DNA of 64,000 nucleotides from Planctomycetota bacterium (GTDB lineage Bacteria > Planctomycetota > Uabimicrobiia > Uabimicrobiales > Uabimicrobiaceae), in the NCBI GenBank assembly GCA_029260735.1, contig JAJDCR010000079.1, forward strand, positions 1-64,000. Reading direction: 5' to 3'. Of this stretch, positions 8,774 through 17,895 are shown in pieces (position 1 is the stretch's first letter; the number at the start of each line of letters is the position of its first letter). The position numbers and the translations under genes were made by a program. The notes below the pieces were generated by a model. That model saw only the letters and a program-made list of their open reading frames with translations, was not told the DNA's origin and did no database searches.

Positions 8774-9664
8774 TTATTTAGGACGAGAGAGAACGAGAAA
8801 TAGAGGTCGTCTATCTCCTGGTGCCTCGGCCCGCTCCATATTGTTATTATCAACGATGACATAAAAATTATCTTCGTCTACCGCTAATCCTTCTGCTATT
8901 CCAAAAGTCATGTCAATGTAGCGGTATTTAGAAGAGAGAATTACATCAGAAAAATCATAGCGTTTCGCTACTCGGTAGTGGCCTATTTTTCCGGTTAATT
9001 CAACTATTTGATGGGCATTGCGAAAAAGGGCCCAGGTTTTTCCTTGGTAGTGATAAAGTCCCGCAAAATCAGGGTTCACATCAGGATCTAAACCCATTTC
9101 TCTGGGCATTAATTGACATTCATAAGACTCCGGCTCTAACCGAACTTCCATCAGGCCACGTGGCTCCCGTTCGCCAGTTAAAAGAAAATGTCCTTTACCT
9201 AGAGCAGTTATTCCCTCTATTCCTGCGTTGTGTTTAACAAACAATCCTTTTTCTAAACCTTTTTTCTTAATCTCCAGAGGAAGCCATTGTCCTTTCCCGT
9301 CGGAAGAAACTTCAAGTATACGACAATCTGTTTCCGATGCTAGGTAAAGTTTATCTCCCCAGCGAGTAATTCCTTCTAAGTCCAATTTCGGTAAATTATG
9401 AGGAGGTACCTGAAAAAAAAGGAAGGGACGAATTTCTGAGTAACCATTTTTCCACAAGATTTCAAAAATAACATCATCAGATTTGTCGTCTACTGTTAGC
9501 AGTTTATCTTTCCAAATAACTAATCCAGAGGGCTGAATTTCTCGAAGAGATTTCAAAAGAAGAGCTTTTTTAAGCTCTAATTTAATGGGGGTACTTGTTT
9601 TTTCTTGGGCAAACAAATGAAAAAAGGAAAAAAACATAAGATAAAAGATCATAACTTTTTTCAT
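8774..9664 (-). CDS. Secreted esterase-like/phytase-like beta-propeller protein
   Basis: The 296-residue product has a signal peptide (MKKVMIFYLMFFSFFHLFAQ, cut near residue 20). The rest matches the 'esterase-like activity of phytase' family, a beta-propeller-like fold. It shows the LVIWKDKLLTVDDKSDD opening blade, LDLEGITRWGDKLYLASE, NAGIEGITALGKGHFLL and the closing IAEGLAVDEDNFYVIVDNN strand. Substrate is unknown; the family name does not prove phytase or esterase activity. It lies 12 bases downstream of the LRR lipoprotein gene and is likely co-transcribed with it. Confidence 0.72.
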   Translation of the reverse strand: MKKVMIFYLMFFSFFHLFAQEKTSTPIKLELKKALLLKSLREIQPSGLVIWKDKLLTVDDKSDDVIFEILWKNGYSEIRPFLFFQVPPHNLPKLDLEGITRWGDKLYLASETDCRILEVSSDGKGQWLPLEIKKKGLEKGLFVKHNAGIEGITALGKGHFLLTGEREPRGLMEVRLEPESYECQLMPREMGLDPDVNPDFAGLYHYQGKTWALFRNAHQIVELTGKIGHYRVAKRYDFSDVILSSKYRYIDMTFGIAEGLAVDEDNFYVIVDNNNMERAEAPGDRRPLFLVLSRPK

Positions 9665-9676
9665 GGGATTTACTCT

Positions 9677-11236
9677 CTAATAACTAATTTTACATTTAGG
9701 AAGGATAGCCTGGAGTTCCTTTACCCCTTTTTTAGTAACGCTATTTTTTTTCAGATTCAGTATTTCTAAATTTTTCAAAGTAGATAGATGAATAAGTCCC
9801 TTATCGCTTATCTTCGTTTCTTTCAAAGAAAGCTTAGTTAGTTTTGTTAATGACTTCAAATGGATTAATCCCTTATCGCTTATCTTCGTTTTTACCAAAC
9901 TAAGTTCTTCTAAAGAGGGGATCTTCTGTAATTGAATCAAATCTATATCTTCCAATTCATTTTCTCCTAGCCCTAGGCTTTTTAATTTAGGCAAGGGGGT
10001 TAAATGAGCGAGGTCATGTTTTTTTAAACCGACTCCATTAAGATTAAGATTTTCCAAGTTTTTTAAATTGCCTAGAAACGATAATTCCTCGGGAACTATC
10101 TCCATCTGCCCCAAACTCAAGATTTTTAAATTTTTCATTTTTCGAAAATGCATAAGTTTTAATTTCTTCTTTTTCTTATCTTTTTCAAAAACTTCCCCGA
10201 GAGAAAACAAAATGGTTTTTTTTAATCTTAGCTTCAATTCTTTTAGAGCTGTCATTTCTTGGAGATGGGCAATACCTTTACTACTTATATTAGTATCACG
10301 CAGATCTAATCTCTCCAGATAAACTAAGTTGCGAAGATGGTATAAACCTTCATCATTAATTTTCGTTTGATAAAAGCTTATATCCTTTAATGATAATATA
10401 CCAGATAAATACTGGAGATTCTCACTGAGAATGCTTGTCGCTCCCAAATCAAGTCTTTCTAATTGGGTCAAAGTACTTAGATTTTCTAACCCTGTTCCCG
10501 TTAGATCGCAATTGTGCATACGGATAACTTTTATATTTCTGCTATGAGCAAGAGGCTTAAGAGCAGTGTCTTTAACGCGAGTAAAGCTTACGTCCAGGTA
10601 TTCTAATTGAGGGATCTCTTTCAAGTGGATGAAGCTTGCTCCTCGAATTTTAGTAAAGCGTAAATTTAGGTGCTTAAGTTTTTTCATCTTGGCAATAGAA
10701 GATATAAATTCATCATAAAGAGAAGTAAAGCCTAGATCTAGCTCTTCTAAATTAGGTAACTGAGAGAGGTGAAATAACGCTTGATCTTCTATTTTAGTAA
10801 AACTTAAGTCGACAAATCGGAGATTTTTACATTGGGCTAAGTGCTCCAGACCTTCATCTGTAACTTTTGTAAAACGAAGATGTATTCTCTCCAAGCTTTT
10901 AAAATTACCAAGATGCTTCATTCCTTGGTTAGAAATGCTTGTTTGATTTAAGTTTAATGATTTGAGATGAGAAAGATTTTTTAAAGAAAGGAGTTGGTGA
11001 TCTTGAACGGTACTAGTACTTAGGTTTAAGTTAGAAAATTTTGGCAAGGCAGCAATTTTTTGGCAAACATCTAAAGAGATTTCTTTAAAAACAAGATTAA
11101 GAGTATCTTTTTTTATGAATTCCTCTAAAGGACTGTTAATTTTATCAACACCTTGAGAAGTTTTATTTTTGTCCGATGAATCTTTTTCGCAAGAAACTAA
11201 CAAAAACACTAAAAGAAAGCAAAGCAGGCTTTTCAT
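9677..11236 (-). CDS. Leucine-rich-repeat lipoprotein
   Basis: I choose the ATG at 11234-11236 (MKSLLCFLLVFLLVSC), which gives a lipoprotein signal with lipobox LVSC at the 16th residue; a longer in-frame start at 11287 would bury it. GGAGGAAG lies upstream. The mature protein of about 500 residues is a string of roughly twenty LRRs of about 23-24 residues (LxxLxxLxLxxTxIxDxGLxHL), of the type seen in planctomycete and GALA-like proteins. Two neighbouring repeats near the C-terminus are almost identical (ISDKGLIHL twice), suggesting recent internal duplication. A lysine-rich stretch (EKDKKKKKLK) interrupts the array around residues 355-365. It is probably anchored to a membrane and used for binding; the ligand is unknown. 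Confidence 0.8.
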   Translation of the reverse strand: MKSLLCFLLVFLLVSCEKDSSDKNKTSQGVDKINSPLEEFIKKDTLNLVFKEISLDVCQKIAALPKFSNLNLSTSTVQDHQLLSLKNLSHLKSLNLNQTSISNQGMKHLGNFKSLERIHLRFTKVTDEGLEHLAQCKNLRFVDLSFTKIEDQALFHLSQLPNLEELDLGFTSLYDEFISSIAKMKKLKHLNLRFTKIRGASFIHLKEIPQLEYLDVSFTRVKDTALKPLAHSRNIKVIRMHNCDLTGTGLENLSTLTQLERLDLGATSILSENLQYLSGILSLKDISFYQTKINDEGLYHLRNLVYLERLDLRDTNISSKGIAHLQEMTALKELKLRLKKTILFSLGEVFEKDKKKKKLKLMHFRKMKNLKILSLGQMEIVPEELSFLGNLKNLENLNLNGVGLKKHDLAHLTPLPKLKSLGLGENELEDIDLIQLQKIPSLEELSLVKTKISDKGLIHLKSLTKLTKLSLKETKISDKGLIHLSTLKNLEILNLKKNSVTKKGVKELQAILPKCKISY

Positions 11237-11306
11237 TTTTTTATCCAAAACTCTTCCTCCAAAGTCTACAGATAATTCTTTTCGCACGTCTAACCTTTAA
11301 AAAGCT

Positions 11307-11918
11307 TTAAATATGCGGCGTTTTCATATGGCAATGAATCAATTTCCCTACTATTTTTTTTGTTGTCATGGCATCGGCCAGAGCCCGATGTGCTTGGGGA
11401 TTTTGAATTGAAAAATGGTTGGCCAAGTTGGCTAAAGAATAACTTGGCAAGTTAGGACATATTTTTCGAGCTATTCTGAAAGAGTCAATAAACTCATCCC
11501 AAAGAGGAAGTTCTTTGGCATACTGAAGTTGAGAGAAGTGGCTTAGATTTCCTCGAGTTGCTCTAATATCAAAGTTTGTATGACAAATTAAAGTAGATTC
11601 GTCGACAAAATCTAAAAAATCTCTGAGAACATCGCATCTATCTTCTCCTTGCTCAATTTTACGAGGAGGAATTTTGTGAATACTCAGCTCTAAACTATAT
11701 TTATCCCAGGAATCAGGACAATATCGGAGTATTTTTTGAAAAGATCGAAACTCTTTACCATAATTTTTCCCAGCTTCAACTGCTCCAATTTCAACGATGA
11801 TACTGTTGTTACTTGCTCCCACTGTTTCTACGTCAAAAACAACAAAACGCTCATTATTATGATAGCGTTGTATTAGACGACCAACCATATTTATCGCCTC
11901 TTCCTTAGTTTTTTTCAT
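11307..11918 (-). CDS. DEDDh 3'-5' exonuclease (DnaQ-like)
   Basis: The protein is about 203 residues from the ATG at 11916-11918, chosen for its GGGAAAGG ribosome site; the frame stays open further upstream into the SGNH gene but has no support there. ExoI is VVFDVET, ExoII lies around the HTNFD segment and ExoIII is HRALADA, so the D-E-D-D-h set is present. DnaQ-like stand-alone nucleases trim 3' ends of DNA or RNA. The start overlaps the end of the SGNH hydrolase gene by 14 bases, which implies translational coupling, although the two functions appear unrelated. It could be a proofreading subunit paralogue or a repair/RNA nuclease. Confidence 0.78.
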   Translation of the reverse strand: MKKTKEEAINMVGRLIQRYHNNERFVVFDVETVGASNNSIIVEIGAVEAGKNYGKEFRSFQKILRYCPDSWDKYSLELSIHKIPPRKIEQGEDRCDVLRDFLDFVDESTLICHTNFDIRATRGNLSHFSQLQYAKELPLWDEFIDSFRIARKICPNLPSYSLANLANHFSIQNPQAHRALADAMTTKKIVGKLIHCHMKTPHI

Positions 11919-12609
11919 CAAGGACCTTTCCCGTCTTAAAAGACATCTCTTCTTTAATCGTATTACACCAAATAAAGTAGCCCTTTTCATTCATGTGAAG
12001 TTGATCGGAGATAAATATATCCTCCTTTGGCTTCTTCTCTAAATTTAGCATCGGTTTTGCAATATCAATAAAGTAAAGATTTTTATTTTTGTTTTTTTTG
12101 TTTAAAGAGGGATATTTTTTGCAGTATTCATGAATACTTTGATTAGCTCTGTTCATTTGAGGCCACAAATGCCATCTAAGAGGGGAAGGTTTCATAGAGA
12201 GATAATAAATAGTCGTTTGAGGAAGTTTGGCATGAACCAAGGTGACAAATTTCTGGAAGTCTTTGAGTGGTATTTCTTCTTTTTTTCCTCCCGCAATGTC
12301 ATTTTCCCCGCAGTAGAAAAAAATAGTTGCTGGATGATAGGGAAAAACGATTCTGTCTATAAAATAAAGGACATCTGAGGTTTGCGATCCCCCAAATCCG
12401 CGGTTTATCGTTTTCCATTCAGGAAAATCATCGGGAAGACTTTTCCATAAACGAATACTAGAGCTACCAATAAAAAGGACTCCATCTAGTGGGGGAAAAA
12501 TTTTTTGATCGTTTTTTTCAAATTCTTGAATGTTTTTTTCAAAATAGTTTTGTTCAGAGAGTAACGGAGATAGGAGAAACAAGAGTACACAACCCCATAT
12601 CTTGAGCAT
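11905..12609 (-). CDS. Secreted SGNH/GDSL-family hydrolase
   Basis: The 234-residue product starts with a signal peptide (MLKIWGCVLLFLLSPLLS). The four SGNH blocks are present: FIGSSSIR with the nucleophile Ser, NRGFGGS with the oxyanion Gly, GENDI with the Asn, and DQLHMNEKGY with the Asp and His. Such enzymes remove acyl groups from lipids, sugars or cell-wall polymers outside the cytoplasm. AAGGGA lies seven bases before the ATG. It heads a minus-strand run with the exonuclease, LRR and phytase-like genes. Substrate is unknown. Confidence 0.82.
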   Translation of the reverse strand: MLKIWGCVLLFLLSPLLSEQNYFEKNIQEFEKNDQKIFPPLDGVLFIGSSSIRLWKSLPDDFPEWKTINRGFGGSQTSDVLYFIDRIVFPYHPATIFFYCGENDIAGGKKEEIPLKDFQKFVTLVHAKLPQTTIYYLSMKPSPLRWHLWPQMNRANQSIHEYCKKYPSLNKKNKNKNLYFIDIAKPMLNLEKKPKEDIFISDQLHMNEKGYFIWCNTIKEEMSFKTGKVLDEKN

Positions 12610-12828
12610 GCATTTTCCCTTCTAATTCACTATAACAATCCTTAAAAATCAGATGCGAAGACGTTTTGTATTATAGAAAGTGCTTAAGAAGTTGTAAACA
12701 ACGAAGGGGAATTAAAGTGAAAAATAAAGGATCTTGCCGACTTATTCCTTTATTTTCAACTGGAACAAGTTCTTAGGGAGTGTTATCATATAAATGATTG
12801 TAATATATAAACAAGAGAGCTAGTTTTT

Positions 12829-12900
12829 GTCATTAAAGTAAAAAATGTTTGAAAGAAAAACAAAGTCATTAAAGTAAAAGATGTTTGAAAGAAAAACAAA
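12829..12900 (+). repeat. 36-bp tandem duplication across the SpoIIE-type gene start
   Basis: Copies at 12829-12864 and 12865-12900 differ at one base, just before the ATG. The first copy has its own ATG (12845) and makes a ten-codon frame (MFERKTKSLK then TAA at 12875-12877) in the same frame as the main gene, whose ATG is at 12881. The short frame could act as a leader or could simply be a scar. The region 12610-12828 upstream is AT-rich and shows no gene. Confidence 0.85.
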
Positions 12901-14551
12901 AATCAAAGGGCGTAGTGATAGTTTGACCCGAAGACTAGAAGAGGTCGACCAAGAAGGTATTATTTTCCAGCTTTTTGTCCATTGGCCGGTTTACTGGCAA
13001 AGAAAAACAGAAATTGTCGAGATGTTCTTAGAAGAAGAATGCTCAATAGAAAAAGCCTGGGAACAGATAAAGTCTCCGCTAGCAAAGTTCCAAACATTTT
13101 GGTTTGCTCAAGAAGAAAGCAAGCAGGAAAAAAATATTTTACGAGAATGTTCCAATCTATTAACGGACGAAAAAGGGTGGGAAAGTAATTTTTGGGAAAT
13201 TTACCTTTCTCAACAAAAAAATGGAGAACTTTATCAGAATAATATTCTTCTGTTTGTAGAAACCATTTACGCTGAGATTAAAGCTCGTAAACAAGAAAAA
13301 ACAACTATTACACAAAATGATCCCCTTGCTTTAGTCATTAATTCTATTCTCTCTACTTTTACTCAAATTGTAGGCTCTATAAAAAATTTCCTTAGAATAA
13401 TTCATTGGCAAATCCAAGAAATTTTGGAAGTCTCAAATGGAGAGAATATCTCATGGGAAGAGATGGAGCTCTCCTTAACGAAAGAAAATGAAATTCTTCA
13501 GCATCTACGTAAAACATTGGATGTCCTGTATACGGAGATGAGAGAATTTTTAATTACCTACTCTCTTTTAGAACATGAATCTTCTGTTTTTCGTTTAAAG
13601 GGAGGTCCCAAGCCATTATTAGTCAAAAAACATGGTTATGGACTTCCTAGCAATCTCTCAGCTTTAACTCGAGGGTACAAATACTATCTATTTTATGAAG
13701 TATCTCAGCACGATAGAGAAGAGGAAGCTTATGAAGATAGTGGATTGAGCGGAGATCTTTATTACCACGAAGAAGTTCAGGCTAAAAACCGATATCTACT
13801 TTTAGCCCATGGTGATGCCCAAGGACATGGAGCAAAAGCTGCTCGCATTAAGTACGAAATATTAAAGGCCATCAAAATATCAGGATCCCAAGCTCAGCTT
13901 CAAGATAGTTTAGTTAGATACTTACGAGAACGCCTTTGTTTTTTTATTAATAACTACACAGAACAAACTCGAGACTTATCAGAGAACAAAGTATTTCAAC
14001 TCCAGTGGCTTCTCTTTGATTTTACAAACGGAGAGCTTTACTCTTTTGACTTTGGCCATGGGATGTGTTTCGCTATCCAAAAAGACAAGCAAATCCTACA
14101 TCTGAAAAATGAAGGAGCTGCCTTGATAACGGGGCTTTCACGTAAATCAGAGTATTTAAAGTTTATTAAGAAACATAATTTTACTCCTCTTAAACTAAAA
14201 AACATTCTTTTTTTAGTCGTTTTTTCTGACTGCCTTATTGAAGAACCTCAAAGCCCAGAAAACGAAGACCGCCAGTATATGGATGTAGTTTTAGGGGAGA
14301 GCTATGAACTAGGAGAAAAACAGAATATTTACTCCTTGTTCTTTGAACAATTATTGAGGCAAATAAAAGGCAAAAAAGAAATTGAGCAAATGGACTGCAA
14401 AATGCTGGCAGAGTCCATTTTGAATGATTTTTTTGAGTTTAAGGAAAATAAAGCCTTCTCTGATGACATGACCCTTCTTGTTATCGATACTCAGTCATCC
14501 ATAACACGTTTCTTACCAAAGAGACGTCGTCCTCATAATATTGTTTTTTAA
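12881..14551 (+). CDS. PP2C-like SpoIIE-type serine/threonine phosphatase with novel N-terminal region
   Basis: The 556-residue cytosolic protein has a helical N-terminal part of about 260 residues that I do not recognise, which may be a sensor or partner-binding domain. The C-terminal half is a SpoIIE-type phosphatase: HGDAQGHGAKAARIKYEIL carries a metal-binding Asp and Gly, FDFGHGMCFAI corresponds to the conserved DxGHxP-like region with His retained, VVFSDCLIE provides the next acidic motif, and FSDDMTLLVI closes the domain. These enzymes usually dephosphorylate anti-sigma-factor antagonists (STAS proteins) or two-component-like outputs. A STAS protein is encoded at 56228-56587, far away, so a link is only speculative. 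The start sits inside a 36-bp duplication. Confidence 0.78.
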   Translation: MFERKTKIKGRSDSLTRRLEEVDQEGIIFQLFVHWPVYWQRKTEIVEMFLEEECSIEKAWEQIKSPLAKFQTFWFAQEESKQEKNILRECSNLLTDEKGWESNFWEIYLSQQKNGELYQNNILLFVETIYAEIKARKQEKTTITQNDPLALVINSILSTFTQIVGSIKNFLRIIHWQIQEILEVSNGENISWEEMELSLTKENEILQHLRKTLDVLYTEMREFLITYSLLEHESSVFRLKGGPKPLLVKKHGYGLPSNLSALTRGYKYYLFYEVSQHDREEEAYEDSGLSGDLYYHEEVQAKNRYLLLAHGDAQGHGAKAARIKYEILKAIKISGSQAQLQDSLVRYLRERLCFFINNYTEQTRDLSENKVFQLQWLLFDFTNGELYSFDFGHGMCFAIQKDKQILHLKNEGAALITGLSRKSEYLKFIKKHNFTPLKLKNILFLVVFSDCLIEEPQSPENEDRQYMDVVLGESYELGEKQNIYSLFFEQLLRQIKGKKEIEQMDCKMLAESILNDFFEFKENKAFSDDMTLLVIDTQSSITRFLPKRRRPHNIVF

Positions 14552-14669
14552 GATCCAAAGGTTTCCTCATGTCTCTCTCAAACAAAATAGTGGGTTTTCC
14601 ATTACGTCAGTCAATGTAAAAAAATGCTGCAAAAGACTGACAGCAAGAAGCACTACATTAATACAGGAG

Positions 14670-14716
14670 GTGGCAATTCCTTCACGAAGCTAAAGACTTC
14701 GTGGTTTCTTTGCCAC
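14670..14716 (+). promoter_or_regulatory. Two-tier hairpin in the leader of the secreted-protein gene
   Basis: GTGGCA (14670-14675) pairs with TGCCAC (14711-14716) and CACGAAG (14683-14689) with CTTCGTG (14697-14703). The two stems are separated by symmetric 7-base internal loops and capped by a 7-base loop. It ends 15 bases before the AAGGAG ribosome site (14732-14737) of the next gene. No T-run follows, so it is not a typical terminator; a leader regulatory structure or a protein-binding site is likelier. Confidence 0.55.
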
Positions 14717-14743
14717 AATTCTATGAAAAATAAGGAGCAAACA

Positions 14744-15874
14744 ATGTCAAAGTGGATTATTTTTGCTGTTGTTATTTTAGTTTCTTTCGCTTGGACTGAT
14801 GAAATCAACACAGAAAGCAGTGTTATTTGGGTTGGAAAAAGTGGAGATAAAGAAAATATTCTAAGAGGAATTTCCTCGAAAGAACAGCTTTTTCCCGACT
14901 TTGTTCCCAACTCGTACACTATTGGTAACAGCATTCGCTCTCGCCTTTATAAGATCAATAGTGAAAAGGAAGTATCCAGTAAATTAAAAATGTCGATGGA
15001 CACTTTCATCGACTTAGGATTTGGAACTACCTTATCCACTTCGAGCAAGAAAAAATCGAGTCTTTATATCTATGAGTTATCCCTTGCTCGAGAAATTCAT
15101 GAGTTTGGTTTAGGTCCAGAAAATTTGAAAGAAATTAAATCTCGGCCCGAAATTGCAAAAATGACTCGCACTGAATTTATAGAGGAGTATGGGCAAGAAT
15201 TAGTTTCTCGGCAAGAAATCAACAGCTACGCCTATCTTTTTATGGAGGTAGACGAGACAGAGAAAATTTCTGAGGTAGAAATGAAAAACACCTTCAAATT
15301 GTTTTTCTTGGAGTTCACTACTCCCTTACCAGGAGGAAAAGCAAAAGCTACCCAAAAGAAGCTAATGTCCCGTGTTCAGTTTATCATTGATGGCGTAGAT
15401 TATAAAAATATGAGTGAGCGAGAAGTCATTCAAAAGTTAGCCAAAAAAGACTTTAGTGACTTAACCTTTACAACACCACGTCGAAGTAACTTAACCTTTA
15501 TTGATTTTCCTAGTTTATTTGGGAAAAACCCCAACTATTTAGATGCTATCACCAAGATTGCCTTTGGGAAGTACAAAATTGGTTGGAAAGGTGGTAAAGC
15601 CTCTGGAATTTACTCTGTCACAAAGTTAGAAATTCAAAGAGACGGAACCATTTACCTTTACTATGCTCACCAGAAAGGGTATCTTAAAATCCACTATATT
15701 AAAGGACGAGAGATACACGGAACTTGGCACCAATACTATGCCTACCTGGGAATTGGCAAAAACATCACGGGAAAAATTTATCTAAAATTCAACAAAGACT
15801 TCTCGGCCGCGGAAGGATGGTGGGAAGATTACAATAATCCAAAGAGAGAAACACTTTATTTGTCTGCGGATTAA
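14744..15874 (+). CDS. Secreted or membrane-anchored protein of unknown function
   Basis: From the ATG at 14744, placed six bases after AAGGAG, the protein has 376 residues and an N-terminal hydrophobic signal (MSKWIIFAVVILVSFAWT). An in-frame ATG at 14723 has no ribosome site, and the open frame before it crosses the hairpin. The middle contains many charged helices; the C-terminal part (about residues 270-376) is beta-rich with aromatic repeats (YLYYAHQKGYLKIHYI, GTWHQYYAYLGIGKNITGKI, GWWEDYNN) resembling a small lipocalin-like or MORN-like barrel, though I cannot assign it. The epimerase gene starts 11 bases after its stop, so they are likely co-transcribed. Confidence 0.6.
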   Translation: MSKWIIFAVVILVSFAWTDEINTESSVIWVGKSGDKENILRGISSKEQLFPDFVPNSYTIGNSIRSRLYKINSEKEVSSKLKMSMDTFIDLGFGTTLSTSSKKKSSLYIYELSLAREIHEFGLGPENLKEIKSRPEIAKMTRTEFIEEYGQELVSRQEINSYAYLFMEVDETEKISEVEMKNTFKLFFLEFTTPLPGGKAKATQKKLMSRVQFIIDGVDYKNMSEREVIQKLAKKDFSDLTFTTPRRSNLTFIDFPSLFGKNPNYLDAITKIAFGKYKIGWKGGKASGIYSVTKLEIQRDGTIYLYYAHQKGYLKIHYIKGREIHGTWHQYYAYLGIGKNITGKIYLKFNKDFSAAEGWWEDYNNPKRETLYLSAD

Positions 15875-15885
15875 ATGAGGAAAAA

Positions 15886-16953
15886 ATGACATCAAAAGAA
15901 CAAATTGACAATACAGGAAAACTCGTATGCGTAACAGGGGCCGGAGGTTTTATTGGCACCCATGTCGTTCGAGAGCTTTTGGAGCGAGGCTATCGAGTTC
16001 GGGCCACTCTTCGGGATGCCAATGACGAAGGGAAAAGTGCTCATCTCTATAAACTAGCAGAAGACACATCTGGTTCTTTAGAGATATTTAGTGCCAATTT
16101 ACTAACCGAGGGAAGTTTTGACGAAGCTATTTCAGGTTGCGATTATGTTTGTCATGTTGCTTCCGCGGTTGCTATGACAGCGAAAGATCCTCAGAAAGAA
16201 ATTGTCGATGTCGCTCTTAACGGCACAAAAAACGTTTTCGAGTCCATTGCTCGGGCATCTTCGGTTAAAAAAGTTATCCTTACCTCCTCCATCGCAGCTA
16301 TTTTAGGGAATAACAAACCTAATCACATTTATACGGAAAAGGACTGGAATGAAGATGCAACCTTAAAGACAAGTCCCTATCCTCTATCTAAAACCTTAGC
16401 AGAAAAATTTGCCTGGGAATTTCATAAAAAATTACCCGAAGAAAATCGCTTTGATTTGATTTCGATTAACCCTTGTTTGGTTTTGGGACCTGTTTACACA
16501 AAGATACATGCACGATCTAGCCCCACAGTTATTAAAGATCTTCTGACCGGAAAATTTCCTGCTTGTCCTAACTTTCGTTTCAGTTTAGTCGATGTACGAG
16601 AAGTGGCCGATGCTCATGTGAATGCCTTGGAAACAAACTCTGCCCAAGGACGTTACCTGCTCTATCATGAAGGAAAGTGGATGCAAGAGATATCTGCTGT
16701 TATCCGAAAAGAATATCCCCAAAGCAAAGCTCCCTATAAAGTCTTTCCCAATTGGCTTATGTACATTTTTTCCATTTTTGATAAGCGGCTCACTTTTTCT
16801 TTTTTAAAGCGCAATTTAGGAATAGTTGTTCAGGCAGATGCTTCCAAAGCAGCAAAAGATTTGGGAATCCAACATCGATCTATCGAAGAGAGCATAAAAG
16901 ACACTTGCCAGTCTTTTATCGACAATGGCTTTATTGCCTTGCCTAAGAGATAG
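15886..16953 (+). CDS. NAD(P)-dependent epimerase/reductase, extended SDR (dihydroflavonol reductase-like)
   Basis: The 355-residue protein begins with the Rossmann motif VTGAGGFIGTHVVREL and has the extended-SDR active site: a Ser in LTSSIAAI and YPLSK with the catalytic Tyr and Lys. The sequence resembles dihydroflavonol-4-reductase and cinnamoyl-CoA reductase-like proteins, which reduce aldehydes or ketones using NADPH; bacterial members have diverse, mostly unknown substrates. It sits between a secreted protein and an acyltransferase-type membrane protein, and a role in envelope or small-molecule modification is possible. Confidence 0.8.
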   Translation: MTSKEQIDNTGKLVCVTGAGGFIGTHVVRELLERGYRVRATLRDANDEGKSAHLYKLAEDTSGSLEIFSANLLTEGSFDEAISGCDYVCHVASAVAMTAKDPQKEIVDVALNGTKNVFESIARASSVKKVILTSSIAAILGNNKPNHIYTEKDWNEDATLKTSPYPLSKTLAEKFAWEFHKKLPEENRFDLISINPCLVLGPVYTKIHARSSPTVIKDLLTGKFPACPNFRFSLVDVREVADAHVNALETNSAQGRYLLYHEGKWMQEISAVIRKEYPQSKAPYKVFPNWLMYIFSIFDKRLTFSFLKRNLGIVVQADASKAAKDLGIQHRSIEESIKDTCQSFIDNGFIALPKR

Positions 16954-17058
16954 GTACTGATCTAGGTTAAAAAGAGGCTTGAGCTTGCCAAGAAATTCTG
17001 CTAATATAAGCTCAAAATTAGAAAATCAATTATCTTAAATATATACTTAGGAAAAACT

Positions 17059-17892
17059 ATGAAAGACGAAGAAGTTCCAGAAAAACCACAAGAAGAAAAG
17101 TCCGCTCGTTTAGATTTAGATGCTGCTGTCTCTGATCGTAAAGGTTTGGGAGCAATCCTCGAAAAAACACTGCGTCGTTTTCGCACAGTTGTCCCTGCCG
17201 CTATTCTTTTCGGGATGTATGGCTTAACTGCTTTTATGTTCGGCCTATCTCTCGTTGTGCCTATTTTTATGCTAAACTATGTCTCTGAGTGCACCATAGA
17301 TTGCTCTTTTTTTTGCCAAGCTCTTGCCATAGGGACTACTATTGGATTAGGCTTTTTTGTTTTTGGCTTTACTCTAATGTTTGTTGTCGCCTTTTTTAAT
17401 AAAATCTTACCGACAAAAATTCAAGCTTGGCGAGGTGGCTACTATTCATTAGCCACAGTACCATGGTATATACATAATGGTTTGGCCTATATTATGCGCT
17501 TTACCTTTTTGCCATTTATCACTCCGACTCCTTTTAACGTTCTCTTCTACAAAATGATGGGGATGAAAGTAGGGAAAGGCGTCCAGATTAACTCCGTTCA
17601 TATTTCTGACCCTTCTTTGATTGAACTCGGCGACAAGGTTACGGTAGGAGGATCAGTTACTTTAGTTGGACATTATGGCTCGGGAGGATTTCTCGTTCTC
17701 TCTCCTGTTAAAATCGGAAAAGGAGCAACTCTTGGTTTGAAGGCCATTGTTATGGGGGGAGTCGAAATAGGAGAAAACGCTCGTTTACTTCCTAACTCTG
17801 TTGTTATGCCCAAAACAAAAATCCCTGCCAATGAAATTTGGGGAGGAATCCCTGCTGTCTTAATCGAAAAGAAAGAACCTAGAAACAAGTAA
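17059..17892 (+). CDS. Membrane-anchored left-handed beta-helix (hexapeptide) acyltransferase
   Basis: The 277-residue protein has a polar N-terminus, two or three membrane helices at about 45-120, and from about 165 onward hexapeptide repeats (VGKGVQINSVHISD, IELGDKVTVGGSVTLVGH, IGKGATLGLKAIVMGG, IGENARLLPNSVV). Proteins of this shape resemble the terminal domain of Pls-type non-ribosomal peptide synthetases and membrane acyl/acetyltransferases. The start has TAGGAAA upstream. A loose hairpin (TTGAGCTT at 16979-16986, AAGCTCAA at 17008-17015) lies in the leader. The YdjM-like gene starts four bases after its stop, so the two are coupled. Confidence 0.75.
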   Translation: MKDEEVPEKPQEEKSARLDLDAAVSDRKGLGAILEKTLRRFRTVVPAAILFGMYGLTAFMFGLSLVVPIFMLNYVSECTIDCSFFCQALAIGTTIGLGFFVFGFTLMFVVAFFNKILPTKIQAWRGGYYSLATVPWYIHNGLAYIMRFTFLPFITPTPFNVLFYKMMGMKVGKGVQINSVHISDPSLIELGDKVTVGGSVTLVGHYGSGGFLVLSPVKIGKGATLGLKAIVMGGVEIGENARLLPNSVVMPKTKIPANEIWGGIPAVLIEKKEPRNK

Positions 17893-17895
17893 ACC

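Noticed and set aside
9677-11287. Longer start of the LRR gene at 11287
   Set aside because: It would hide the lipoprotein signal that starts at 11236.
12610-12828. Possible tRNA or small gene between the SGNH and SpoIIE-type genes
   Set aside because: No cloverleaf-like or GTTCGA element and no open frame with a ribosome site.
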